A stretch of DNA of 64,000 nucleotides from Pratylenchus scribneri (lineage: Eukaryota > Nematoda > Chromadorea > Rhabditida > Pratylenchidae): positions 434,001-498,000 of the forward strand of contig JAQSEB010000060.1 of NCBI GenBank assembly GCA_030063045.1. Reading direction: 5' to 3'. Position numbers and translations under genes: made by a program. Numbering within the stretch: position 1 is the first letter of the stretch; the number at the start of each line of letters is the position of its first letter. The notes under the pieces are model-generated. The model did no database searches and was not told the DNA's origin. It saw only the letters and a list, made by a program, of their open reading frames with translations. Shown here in pieces: positions 43,611-54,256 of the stretch.

Positions 43611-45058
43611 TTAAATATGTTTTGACAGAAAATCAAATAATGAATCGTCAATCTTTCCTTTTAAATTTCCTCCAAATATTTTCTTCAAATGTTGGTTGAT
43701 TGGAGGATAATTGACAATTTCCATTTTAAAAATGTGCAATCCGAGTTGATCAAGCGGCAACAGGCCATTAATTCCGACAAATGTACGATCCAAATACATG
43801 CAAATTTCACTAATGAAGCTCTAAAATATACATAATTGCATTTTTTTTCAATGAAAAATGTAATTTTTTAATGAATTTATTATTGGATTTCCTCTATTTT
43901 GTTATTGAAAAAATATTTTTTGGCGACAAAATTACAATCTTTTGTCGAAAAATCAGTTTTTTGAGTTTAACTTTTTAGTTCTTGATCCTAGATCAATAAA
44001 ATTTATACTCATTTTATATAGAGCTTTTCGGAATGCGCTATTGATGTATCGTTTAGTTTGTCAGGGGTTGGCCAAAATTCAAAGTATTAAACTGTTTAAC
44101 CATATTATGGTTTCACGGTTTATAACTCTTTTAGTTATGAACGAACGAAAAACTATTTTCCATCGACGCGTCTTAATGAGCTCTATAAAAGTGATATTAC
44201 ATTTATGGGTCTGGATTAAGCACTAAAAAATTATAATCAAAAAACTGATTTGTCGACAAAAAATTTGGCACCCTTTGTTATATTCTCTAATATTAAAGTT
44301 AAATGGAGTAGCAATCTTACGTGGAAAATTTTCTAGAATTTTTGGCTTTCAAAAAACTGATATGAGATCTTACCATGCTGCTGTTGAATTCCTTCCATTC
44401 ATTGTTCAAATTTTCAGTAAATTGTTCATTGTCGTTGTTGTCAATCAATTTTGTCAATATTTCTCGGATTTTAAATTAGTTTTATTTTCAAAATCATTAA
44501 TTTTTATTTTTACCTTCGTTTGAAAGTGTTCTCTGATTATTTCGCTTATTCCATAATAAAGCATTTGGCCATAATGATGCATTGCCTAATAAAATTATAT
44601 AAATTTAAATTAAAAACAGAACATTTTGAGATAAGCGTAGTTTTGAGAGGCTAATTTTGTAGCATTAGCGAAGGAAGTAATACTAATAATCAATTTGTAA
44701 GATAATAGAACGATTTACCATTCTATTTCTATGGCTTTTTAAATTTTTGCAAAATTTGATATAGAAAAAGCGGCTTTTCCTTTCCTCGAAAATTAGATTC
44801 TAATAAGTTTATTACATTCAATGAAATTTAAATATTTATAAAAGACATGTCTATTGCCTGAGCTGGCTGAGTTCTCAGCTATGGGCCCAAAAATTAAAGC
44901 GAGTACCGAATAACACATACCATCATGTATGCATATCGATAGAGATCCCCAAATGATAAACCAGTAATTTCCTTTTTTTCTAGAATTTTTTGAATTGCAA
45001 CTCGAAGCACTTCCCAATTTGAATCAATGTCAATGTGGGATCCATCCGCCGATTTGCT
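43611..45058 (-). pseudogene. Truncated cullin-like gene (N-terminal repeats only)
   Basis: Minus-strand exons 44921-45058, 44514-44585, 44374-44462 and 43611-43820. Exon a reads NWEVLRVAIQKILEKKEITG then LSFGDLYRYAYMM, the start of cullins; exon b HHYGQMLYYGISEIIREHF; exon c LNNEWKEFNSSM; exon d ISEICMYLDRTFV and LDQLGLHIFKMEI, ending in TAA 43611-43613. The order and spacing match cullin repeat 1 (closest to cullin-3, the BTB-ligase scaffold). No initiator exon is visible before 45058, where the 25-bp array begins. Exon c cannot be joined to b in frame (AAATATTGA), and nothing of the rest of the ~750-residue protein is found. Therefore a partial, decayed copy. Confidence 0.65.
43915..44275. 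mobile_element. Foldback element inside the cullin-like relic
   Basis: GACAAAATTACAATC...TCAGTTTTTTGA on the left is inverted at 44230-44275 (AATCAAAAAACTGATTTGTC). It contains ATCGACGCGTCTTAATGAGC (44162), a version of the shared core. Ends and target duplication not resolved. Confidence 0.6.
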
Positions 45059-45135
45059 CTGAAAAAATATTTTTTAATAAGGCATTGATTTAAATAAAAT
45101 GCGAAGACAAAATTAGGTTTAAAAAGTATTCTTAG

Positions 45136-48100
45136 ACAAATAATTCCGCCTGTTTCCCAAACATTTAATTCCGCCTGTTTCCCAAACATTGAATTCCGCC
45201 TGTTTCCCAAACATTGAATTCCGCCTGTTTCCCAAACATTTAATTCAGCCTGTTTTCCCAAACATTTAATTCCGCTTGTTTCCCAACATTTAATTCCGCC
45301 TGTTTCCCAAACATTTAATTCCGCCTGTTTCCCAAACATTTAATTCCGCCTGTTTCCCAAACATTTAATTCAGCCTGTTTTCCCAAACATTTAATTCCGC
45401 TTGTTTCCCAACATTTAATTCCGCCTGTTTCCCAAACATTGAATTCCGCCTGTTTCCCAAACATTGAATTCCGTCTGTTTCCCAACATTTAATTCCGCCT
45501 GTTTCCCAAAAATTTAATTCCGCTTGTTTCCTAACATTTAATTCCGCCTGTTTCCCAAACATTTAATTCCGTCTGTTTCCCCAATATTTAATTCCGCCTG
45601 TTTCCCAAACATTTAATTCCGCCTGTTTCCCAAACATTTAATTCCGCCTGTTTCCCAAACATTTAATTCCGCTTGTTTCCCAACATTTAATTCCGCCTGT
45701 TTCCCAAAAATTTAATTCCGCCTGTTTCCCAAACATTTAATTCCCCCTGTTTCCCAAACATTTAATTCCGCCTGTTTCCCAAACATTTAATTCAGCCTGT
45801 TTTCCCAAACATTTAATTCCGTCTGTTTCCCAACATTTAATTCCGCCTGTTTCCCAACATTTAATTCCGCCTGTTTCCCAAACATTGAATTCCGCCTGTT
45901 TCCCAAACATTGAATTCCGTCTGTTTCCCAACATTTAATTCCGCCTGTTTCCCAAACATTGAATTCCGTCTGTTTCCCAACATTTAATTCCGCCTGTTTC
46001 CCAAAAATTTAATTCCGCTTGTTTCCTAACATTTAATTCCGCCTGTTTCCCAAACATTGAATTCCGCCTGTTTCCCCAATATTTAATTCCGCCTGTTTCC
46101 CAAACATTTAATTCCGCCTGTTTCCCAAACATTTAATTCCGCCTGTTTCCCAAACATTTAATTCCGCTTGTTTCCCAACATTTAATTCCGCCTGTTTCCC
46201 AAAAATTTAATTCCGCCTGTTTCCCAAAAATTTAATTCCGTCTGTTTCCCAACATTTAATTCCGCCTGTTTCCCAAACATTTAATTCCGTCTGTTTCCCA
46301 AAAATTTAATTCCGTCTGTTTCCCAAACATTTAATTCCGTCTGTTTCCCAAACATTTAATTCCGCCTGTTTCCCAAACATTTAATTCAGCCTGTTTTCCC
46401 AAACATTTAATTCCGTCTGTTTCCCAACATTTAATTCCGCCTGTTTCCCAACATTTAATTCCGCCTGTTTCCCAAACATTGAATTCCGCTTGTTTCCCAA
46501 CATTTAATTCCGCCTGTTTCCCAAAAATTTAATTCCGCCTGTTTCCCAAAAATTTAATTCCGTCTGTTTCCCAACATTTAATTCCGCCTGTTTCCCAAAC
46601 ATTTAATTCCGTCTGTTTCCCAAAAATTTAATTCCGTCTGTTTCCCAAACATTTAATTCCGCTTGTTTCCCAACATTTAATTCCGTCTGTTTCCCAAAAA
46701 TTTAATTCCGCTTGTTTCCCAACATTTAATTCCGTCTGTTTCTCAAACATTGAATTCCGCCTGTTTCCCAAACATTTAATTCCGCCTGTTTCCCAACATT
46801 TAATTCCGCCTGTTTCCCAAACATTTAATTCCGTCTGTTTCCCAACATTTAATTCCGCCTGTTTCCCAACATTTAATTCCGCCTGTTTCCCAAAAATTTA
46901 ATTCCGTCTGTTTCCCAATATTTAATTCCGCCTGTTTCCCCAATATTTAATTCCGCCTGTTTCCCAAACATTTAATTCCGCCTGTTTCCCAAACATTTAA
47001 TTCCGCCTGTTTCCCAAACATTCCGCCTGTTTCCCAAACATTTAATTCCGCCTGTTTCCCAAACATTTAATTCCGCCTGTTTCCCAAACATTGAATTCCG
47101 CCTGTTTCCCCAATATTTAATTCCGACTGTTTCCCAAACATTGAATTCCGCCTGTTTCCCCAATATTTAATTCCGACTGTTTCCCAAACATTGAATTCCG
47201 CCTGTTTCCCCAATATTTAATTCCGACTGTTTCCCAAACATTTAATTCAGCCTGTTTTCCCAAACATTTAATTCCGCTTGTTTCCCAACATTTAATTCCG
47301 CCTGTTTCCCAAACATTGAATTCCGCCTGTTTCCCAAACATTGAATTCCGTCTGTTTCCCAACATTTAATTCCGCCTGTTTCCCAAAAATTTAATTCCGC
47401 TTGTTTCCCAAACATTTAATTCCGCCTGTTTCCCAAACATTGAATTCCGCCTGTTTCCCCAATATTTAATTCCGCCTGTTTCCCAAACATTTAATTCCGC
47501 CTGTTTCCCAAACATTTAATTCCGTCTGTTTCCCAACATTTAATTCCGCCTGTTTCCCAAACATTTAATTCCGCCTGTTTCCCAAAAATTTAATTCCGCT
47601 TGTTTCCCAACATTTAATTCCGCCTGTTTCCCAAACATTGAATTCCGCCTGTTTCCCAAACATTTAATTCCGTCTGTTTCCCAACATTTAATTCCGCCTG
47701 TTTCCCAACATTTAATTCCGCCTGTTTCCCAAACATTGAATTCCGTCTGTTTCCCAAACATTGAATTCCGTCTGTTTCCCAACATTTAATTCCGCCTGTT
47801 TCCCAAAAATTTAATTCCGCTTGTTTCCCAACATTTAATTCCGCCTGTTTCCCAAACATTGAATTCCGCCTGTTTCCCCAATATTTAATTCCGCCTGTTT
47901 CCCAAACATTTAATTCCGCCTGTTTCCCAAACATTTAATTCCGCCTGTTTCCCAAACATTTAATTCCGCTTGTTTCCCAACATTTAATTCCGTCTGTTTC
48001 TCAAACATTGAATTCCGCCTGTTTCCCAAACATTTAATTCCGCCTGTTTCCCAACATTTAATTCCGTCTGTTTCCCAAACATTTAATTCCGTCTGTTTCC

Positions 48101-51100
48101 CAACATTTAATTCCGCCTGTTTCCCAAAATTTAATTCCGCCTGTTTCCCAAAAATTTAATTCCGTCTGTTTCCCAACATTTAATTCCGCCTGTTTCCCAA
48201 ACATTTAATTCTGCCTGTTTCCCAAAAATTTAATTCCGCTTGTTTCCCAACATTTAATTCCGCCTGTTTCCCAAACATTGAATTCCGCCTGTTTCCCCAA
48301 TATTTAATTCCGCCTGTTTCCCAAACATTTAATTCCGCCTGTTTCCCAAACATTTAATTCCGCCTGTTTCCCAAACATTGAATTCCGCCTGTTTCCCAAA
48401 CATTGAATTCCGCCTGTTTCCCCAATATTTAATTCCGACTGTTTCCCAAACATTTAATTCAGCCTGTTTTCCCAATATTTAATTCCGCCTGTTTCCCAAA
48501 AATTTAATTCCGCTTGTTTCCCAACATTTAATTCCGCCTGTTTCCCAAACATTTAATTCCGTCTGTTTCCCAAAAATTTAATTCCGTCTGTTTCTCAAAC
48601 ATTTAATTCCGCCTGTTTCCCAAACATTTAATTCCGTCTGTTTCTCAAACATTTAATTCCGCCTGTTTCCCAAACATTTAATTCCGCCTGTTTCCCAAAC
48701 ATTTAATTCCGTCTGTTTCTCAAACATTGAATTCCGCCTGTTTCCCAAACATTTAATTCCGCCTGTTCCCCAATATTTAATTCCGCCTGTTTCCTAAACA
48801 TTTAATTCCGCCTGTTTCCCAAAAATTTAATTCCGTCTGTTTCTCAAACATTTAATTCCGCCTGTTTCCCAAACATTTAATTCCGCCTGTTCCCCAATAT
48901 TTAATTCCGCCTGTTTCCCAAACATTTAATTCCGCCTGTTTCCCAAAAATTTAATTCCGCTTGTTTCCCAACATTTAATTCCGCCTGTTTCCCAAACATT
49001 GAATTCCGCCTGTTTCCCAAACATTTAATTCCGCCTGTTTCCCAAAAATTTAATTCCGCTTGTTTCCCAACATTTAATTCCGCCTGTTTCCCAAACATTT
49101 AATTCCGTCTGTTTCCCAAAAATTTAATTCCGTCTGTTTCTCAAACATTTAATTCCGCCTGTTTCCCAAACATTTAATTCCGTCTGTTTCTCAAACATTT
49201 AATTCCGCCTGTTTCCCAAACATTTAATTCCGCCTGTTTCCCAAACATTTAATTCCGTCTGTTTCTCAAACATTGAATTCCGCCTGTTTCCCAAACATTT
49301 AATTCCGCCTGTTCCCCAATATTTAATTCCGCCTGTTTCCTAAACATTTAATTCCGCCTGTTTCCCAAAAATTTAATTCCGTCTGTTTCTCAAACATTTA
49401 ATTCCGCCTGTTTCCCAAACATTTAATTCCGCCTGTTCCCCAATATTTAATTCCGCCTGTTTCCTAAACATTTAATTCCGACTGTTTCTCAAACATTTAA
49501 TTCCGACTGTTTCTCAAACATTTAATTCCACCTGTTTCCCAAACATTTAATTCCGCCTGTTCCCCAATATTTAATTCCGCCTGTTTCCTAAACATTTAAT
49601 TCCGACTGTTTCTCAAACATTTAATTCCGCCTGTTTCCCAAACATTTAATTCCGCCTGTTTCTCAAATATTTAATTCCGCCTGTTTCTCAAATATTTAAT
49701 TCCGCCTGTTTCCCCAATATTTAATTCCGCCTTTTTCCTAAACATTTAATTCCGACTGTTTCTCAAACATTTAATTCCGCCTGTTTCCCAATATTTAATT
49801 CCGCCTATTTCTCAAACATTTAATTCCGCCTGTTTCCCAAACATTTAATTCCGCCTGTTTCCCAAACATTTAATTCCGCCTGTTTCCCAAACATTTAATT
49901 CCACCTGTTTCCCAAACACTTAATTCCACCTGTTTCCCAAACATTTAATTCCGCCTGTTTCCCCAATATTTAATTCCGCCTGTTTGCCAAACATTTAACA
50001 AATACTGCCTGTTTCTCAAATATTTAATTCCGCCTGTTACCCAAACATTTAATTCCGCCTGTTTCCCCAATATTTAATTCCGCCTGTTTCCCAATATTTA
50101 ATTCCGCCTGTTTCTCAAACATTTAATTCCGCCTGTTTCCCAATATTTAATTCCGCCTATTTCTCAAACATTTAATTCCACCTGTTTCCCAAACATTTAA
50201 CAAATACTGCCTGTTTCTCAAATATTTAATTCCGCCTGTTTCCCAATATTTAATTCCGCCTGTTACCCAAACATTTAATTCCGCCTGTTTCCCAAACATT
50301 TAACAAATACTGCCTATTTCTCAAATATTTAATTCCGCCTGTTCCCCAATATTTAATTCCGCCTGTTTCTCAAACATTTAATTCCGCCTGTTTCTCTAAT
50401 ATTTAATTCCGCCTGTTACCCAAACATTTAATTCCGCCTGTTTCCCCAATATTTAATTCCGCCTGTTTCCCAATATTTAATTCCGCCTGTTACCCAAACA
50501 TTTAATTCCGCCTGTTTCCCAAACATTTAATTCCGCCTGTTTCCCAAACATTTAATTCCACCTGTTTCCCAAACACTTAATTCCACCTGTTTCCCAAACA
50601 TTTAATTCCGCCTGTTTCCCCAATATTTAATTCCGCCTGTTTGCCAAACATTTAACAAATACTGCCTGTTTCTCAAATATTTAATTCCGCCTGTTACCCA
50701 AACATTTAATTCCGCCTGTTTCCCCAATATTTAATTCCGCCTGTTTCCCAATATTTAATTCCGCCTGTTTCTCAAACATTTAATTCCGCCTGTTTCCCAA
50801 TATTTAATTCCGCCTATTTCTCAAACATTTAATTCCACCTGTTTCCCAAACATTTAACAAATACTGCCTGTTTCTCAAATATTTAATTCCGCCTGTTTCC
50901 CAATATTTAATTCCGCCTGTTACCCAAACATTTAATTCCGCCTGTTTCCCAAACATTTAACAAATACTGCCTATTTCTCAAATATTTAATTCCGCCTGTT
51001 CCCCAATATTTAATTCCGCCTGTTTCTCAAACATTTAATTCCGCCTGTTTCTCTAATATTTAATTCCGCCTGTTACCCAAACATTTAATTCCGCCTGTTT

Positions 51101-51573
51101 CCCCAATATTTAATTCCGCCTGTTTCCCAATATTTAATTCCGCCTGTTACCCAAACATTTAATTCCGCCTGTTTCCCCAATATTTAATTCCGCCTGTTTC
51201 CCAATATTTAATTCCGCCTGTTACCCAAACATTTAATTCCGCCTGTTTCCCAAACATTTAACAAATACTGCCTATTTCTCAAATATTTAATTCCGCCTGT
51301 TCCCCAATATTTAATTCCGCCTGTTTCTCAAACATTTAATTCCGCCTGTTTCTCTAATATTTAATTCCGCCTGTTACCCAAACATTTAATTCCGCCTGTT
51401 TCCCCAATATTTAATTCCGCCTGTTTCCCAATATTTAATTCCGCCTGTTACCCAAACATTTAATTCCGCCTGTTTCCCCAATATTTAATTCCGCCTGTTA
51501 CCCAAACATTTAATTCCGCCTGTTTCCCCAATATTTAATTCCGCCTGTTTCCCAAACATTTAATTCCGCCTGT
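45136..51573. repeat. 6.4 kb tandem array of a ~25-bp repeat
   Basis: About 260 copies of TTTAATTCCGCCTGTTTCCC plus AAACA (24-26 bp), with recurring variants: GCCTG/GTCTG/GCTTG, CCCAAACA/CCCAACA/CCCAAAAA/CCCCAATA, and a longer TTTAACAAATACTGCCTG form in the last 1.6 kb. No unique spacers, so not a CRISPR-like array. On the minus strand it yields meaningless ORFs with repeated FGKQAELNVWETGG. It abuts the stop codon of the F-box relic on one side and the cullin relic on the other. Confidence 0.95.
49902..51300. repeat. Higher-order repeat (~657 bp) inside the 25-bp array
   Basis: The ordered variant series (CCACCTGTTTCCCAAACACT, then TTTGCCAAACATTTAACAAA, then CTATTTCTCAAATATTTAAT) at 49902-50558 recurs from 50559 with a 657-bp offset, and part of it again near 51240. 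This shows block duplication, not only slippage, in the youngest part of the array. Confidence 0.75.
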
Positions 51574-52945
51574 TCATTTTTCCCATATTATTAAATCCAA
51601 CTTCAAATTTCCAACCTCGATGTTCAAATTTATATTTGTCGGTAGTTCCTCATCATCACTTGGCCATATTTTCTTCTCTCCAACTTCTTTCCAGTGATCT
51701 TCTCCTTTGGGAAATCGAGCAAGAAAACATTGGCCTTTCGAATTTTCGTACAATTCCAAAATTTCTCCAATCCCATTTTCCATTTTGAACTTTTCATGCT
51801 CAAAATTTTGTTGCCAGATTAGAAAGTTTGTAGGACCCGTTGATATGGAAAATTCCTAAAATTTAAAATCAATTTAATTAAATAATAAAATTAATTTATG
51901 CTACCTTTTTGACTCCATCCAAAATTTTTGTATTCACTCCATTCGAGCCTAGGCTTAAAATTTTTTGTCCTCCGTAATTTCGTTTTTTCTTCAACCAATT
52001 TAGCAAAAATTCAAAATCAATGTTTCGTTCTTCAATGGAAAGGCACTCCACTTGGTCAATTACTTCCGGAAAAAGTTGTTGAAAGTAATAAAATCTCTTT
52101 TGAGTGAAGAAGAGCATTGATATTTTGCCATTCATTAAAATCATCATAAAAAATTGGCGCAACTGCTGTGTTCGTTTTTCATCGGCTTTCCAGCCTCCCA
52201 TAAACATTTCGCATTTGATTGTACAATTTTTGAGCAATGGTGCAATATTTTTCATAAATTCCATAACGTTCTCATTAAAAAAACTGAAATTATTTATGAA
52301 TTTTTCCATTAAATTTCCAAAAAAACCATATATCAATGCACCCAAAGCCTGTGATGTAATTCGGTGGTGCCACTTGAGGAATTGAGGCAATTTCCAATGA
52401 GTTCGTTCCCGGTTTCATTTTCTTTATTATAGCTTGAGGAATATCCGTTGGAGAATGGTGACAATATTTTCGCCATTCCTGATTGGATCTCTTCAAAAAA
52501 AATATTAGGCGGCGTAAATAGTTCGTTTGTTTGAAAAAAAATGAATTTATTTTTTGCCTTCTTAAAATGCATAAATTTTACCAAATCTAACGATTCATTC
52601 AATTAATCCCAAAAAATGTTTTTGAATTAAAAATTTCTTTAAACCCTATAATAAGTCAATGGATCCATATAATTGTGCGAAATTTGCAAATATTCAACGC
52701 GGTGTGGTTCCACTTTTCCATGCAATTTTGGCCAACACAATAGCTGGAATAGCCGACTTGATGTGCAAATTCCTCTGCTGATCATTTCTTCACGTGTGAT
52801 AGATTCCATCACTTCCACAAACCAATTTGGAATATATAAACTTTAAATAGAATTTACAATATTTAATATCATTTAATTTTAGTAAAGTAAACCTTTCTTC
52901 TTCATCCGCATTTTCATGTTGGCCATTCTCTTCTGCATTATTCAT
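51574..52945 (-). pseudogene. F-box-type gene, decayed
   Basis: Minus-strand pieces: 52893-52945 (MNNAEENGQHENADEEE), 52645-52841, ~52375-52590, 51905-52390 and 51574-51855 (TGA 51574-51576). The second piece has an F-box-like start, LYIPNWFVEVMES, then after a one-base shift TREEMISRGICTSSRLFQLL. The rest includes NFLIWQQNFEHEKF and CFLARFPKGEDHWKEV, reminiscent of the large nematode F-box families. Two frame breaks are needed: GAATCTAATCACACGTGA near 52798, and between the frames that overlap at 52375-52430. F-box proteins recruit substrates to SCF ubiquitin ligases. Could be a live gene with sequence errors, but two breaks favour decay. Confidence 0.55.
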
Positions 52946-54256
52946 GTTGTCAATTATTTAATTCAGAAAAATTAAGTGTACTTTTATATGAGACTAAAAA
53001 ATAATTTTGAATTAAAAAAATAGAAAATTGAAAATTTTTAATTTTAGTTCATTTGCAACATCCAAACGTCTAATCAACTAAACATCTATCTTTGTGCTAA
53101 AATGTCTAATGGCCAAATGCCAATTTAAGTAATTTAAAATATATATAGGTTAGCTTTTTTGACGCTAGTGACATACTTGGACTTTTGAAAATTTTTTTCA
53201 AAGTCATGAAATGATATACCAATCGACGCGTCTCGATGAGCTGGTTACGAAAATGTTATTGATTTCGCATAAAGCGCAGGAAAATAATGTAACTTGTTCA
53301 TATATAAATTCAAATAAATAAACAAAAATTTATTTTTTTCACTTAGCATAATAAGTAGAGTCCGGACCCGGGCCGTTTTTTCCCGGGCCCAGGCCCGGAA
53401 CCCGGGTCATTTGGGACATTCCCGGGTTGAGCTCCAAATCAAATGGCCAAACACAAATATATATTCCTCTCGCTATTTTCGTGAGGGCAGATGCCAGCGT
53501 CAAAAACAATAAATTATTCGCGGCCCTCACCTTCCAATCGAAATTGGCCCAACATAGGAAGCCATCAGTGCAGCAGTGGATGGGACAAAGAGGAATGACG
53601 AGGAATAGGATTTGGAAAAGATAGAATTGTAATAGGCCTGGCCCAAGCCATACTAAATTAAATACCAAAATCCCCATTAAATCAAGCGAATAAATAATTA
53701 TTTGGATTAATCACTCGAGAGCGAAGATATAAAAGGACAATTTTCGGTGGCTAAAAATCGAAATGATAAGGTGCACTGATTGAGAATGACAGAGGGGAAG
53801 AACATTCCTCTCATCAGGGCAATTGGAGGGGATATCCATTAGAAGTGAAGAAGAGGTGGGATTAAAGATGTGAATGAATGATAAAGATGATAGATAATTG
53901 AAAATCATGTGAATGTGTGCCAAATAATAATAAAATTATTCCAAATGTGCGATCCCCTAACAATAATGGGCATTACGCACGCACGCATGCACTTTCGAGG
54001 ATCAATTTACGCGCTTCCTTCTTTATTTTTGGGATGGCAAATGCCAACCTCGAAAAATGAAATCCCCCAGCTTCCAATCAATTCAGTCATTCATTCTCCT
54101 CCTCAATCTCTCATTTTTTAATGGCCAATTTTAACTTCAACAAAATGTTGTCCACTATTTTTTTTTATTAAGACTCAACAAAATGTTGTAAAATATTTTT
54201 TATTTATTTTTTTTATTTAATTTTAATTAATTTTATCCTCCGAAGCAATTTCAGCC
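52946..54256 (+). promoter_or_regulatory. Intergenic and upstream region of the 54.3 kb secreted SPRY gene
   Basis: Contains a solo copy of the shared core motif (ATCGACGCGTCTCGATGAGC, 53222). A G+C-rich patch of CCCGGG words (53355-53440, GACCCGGGCCGTTTTTTCCC) is related to one at 57.22-57.28 kb. Two copies of the upstream module of the secreted genes are present: GGCAGATGCCAGCGTCAAAA near 53487 and GGCAAATGCCAACCTCGAAA near 54037, each followed by CTTCCAATC. No coding exon supported. Confidence 0.45.

Noticed and set aside
45136..51573. CRISPR-like or coding repeat array (series of FGKQAELNVWETGG ORFs)
   Set aside because: Units abut with no unique spacers, and the ORFs result from a 25-bp period without stops on one strand; no codon bias or flanking exon.
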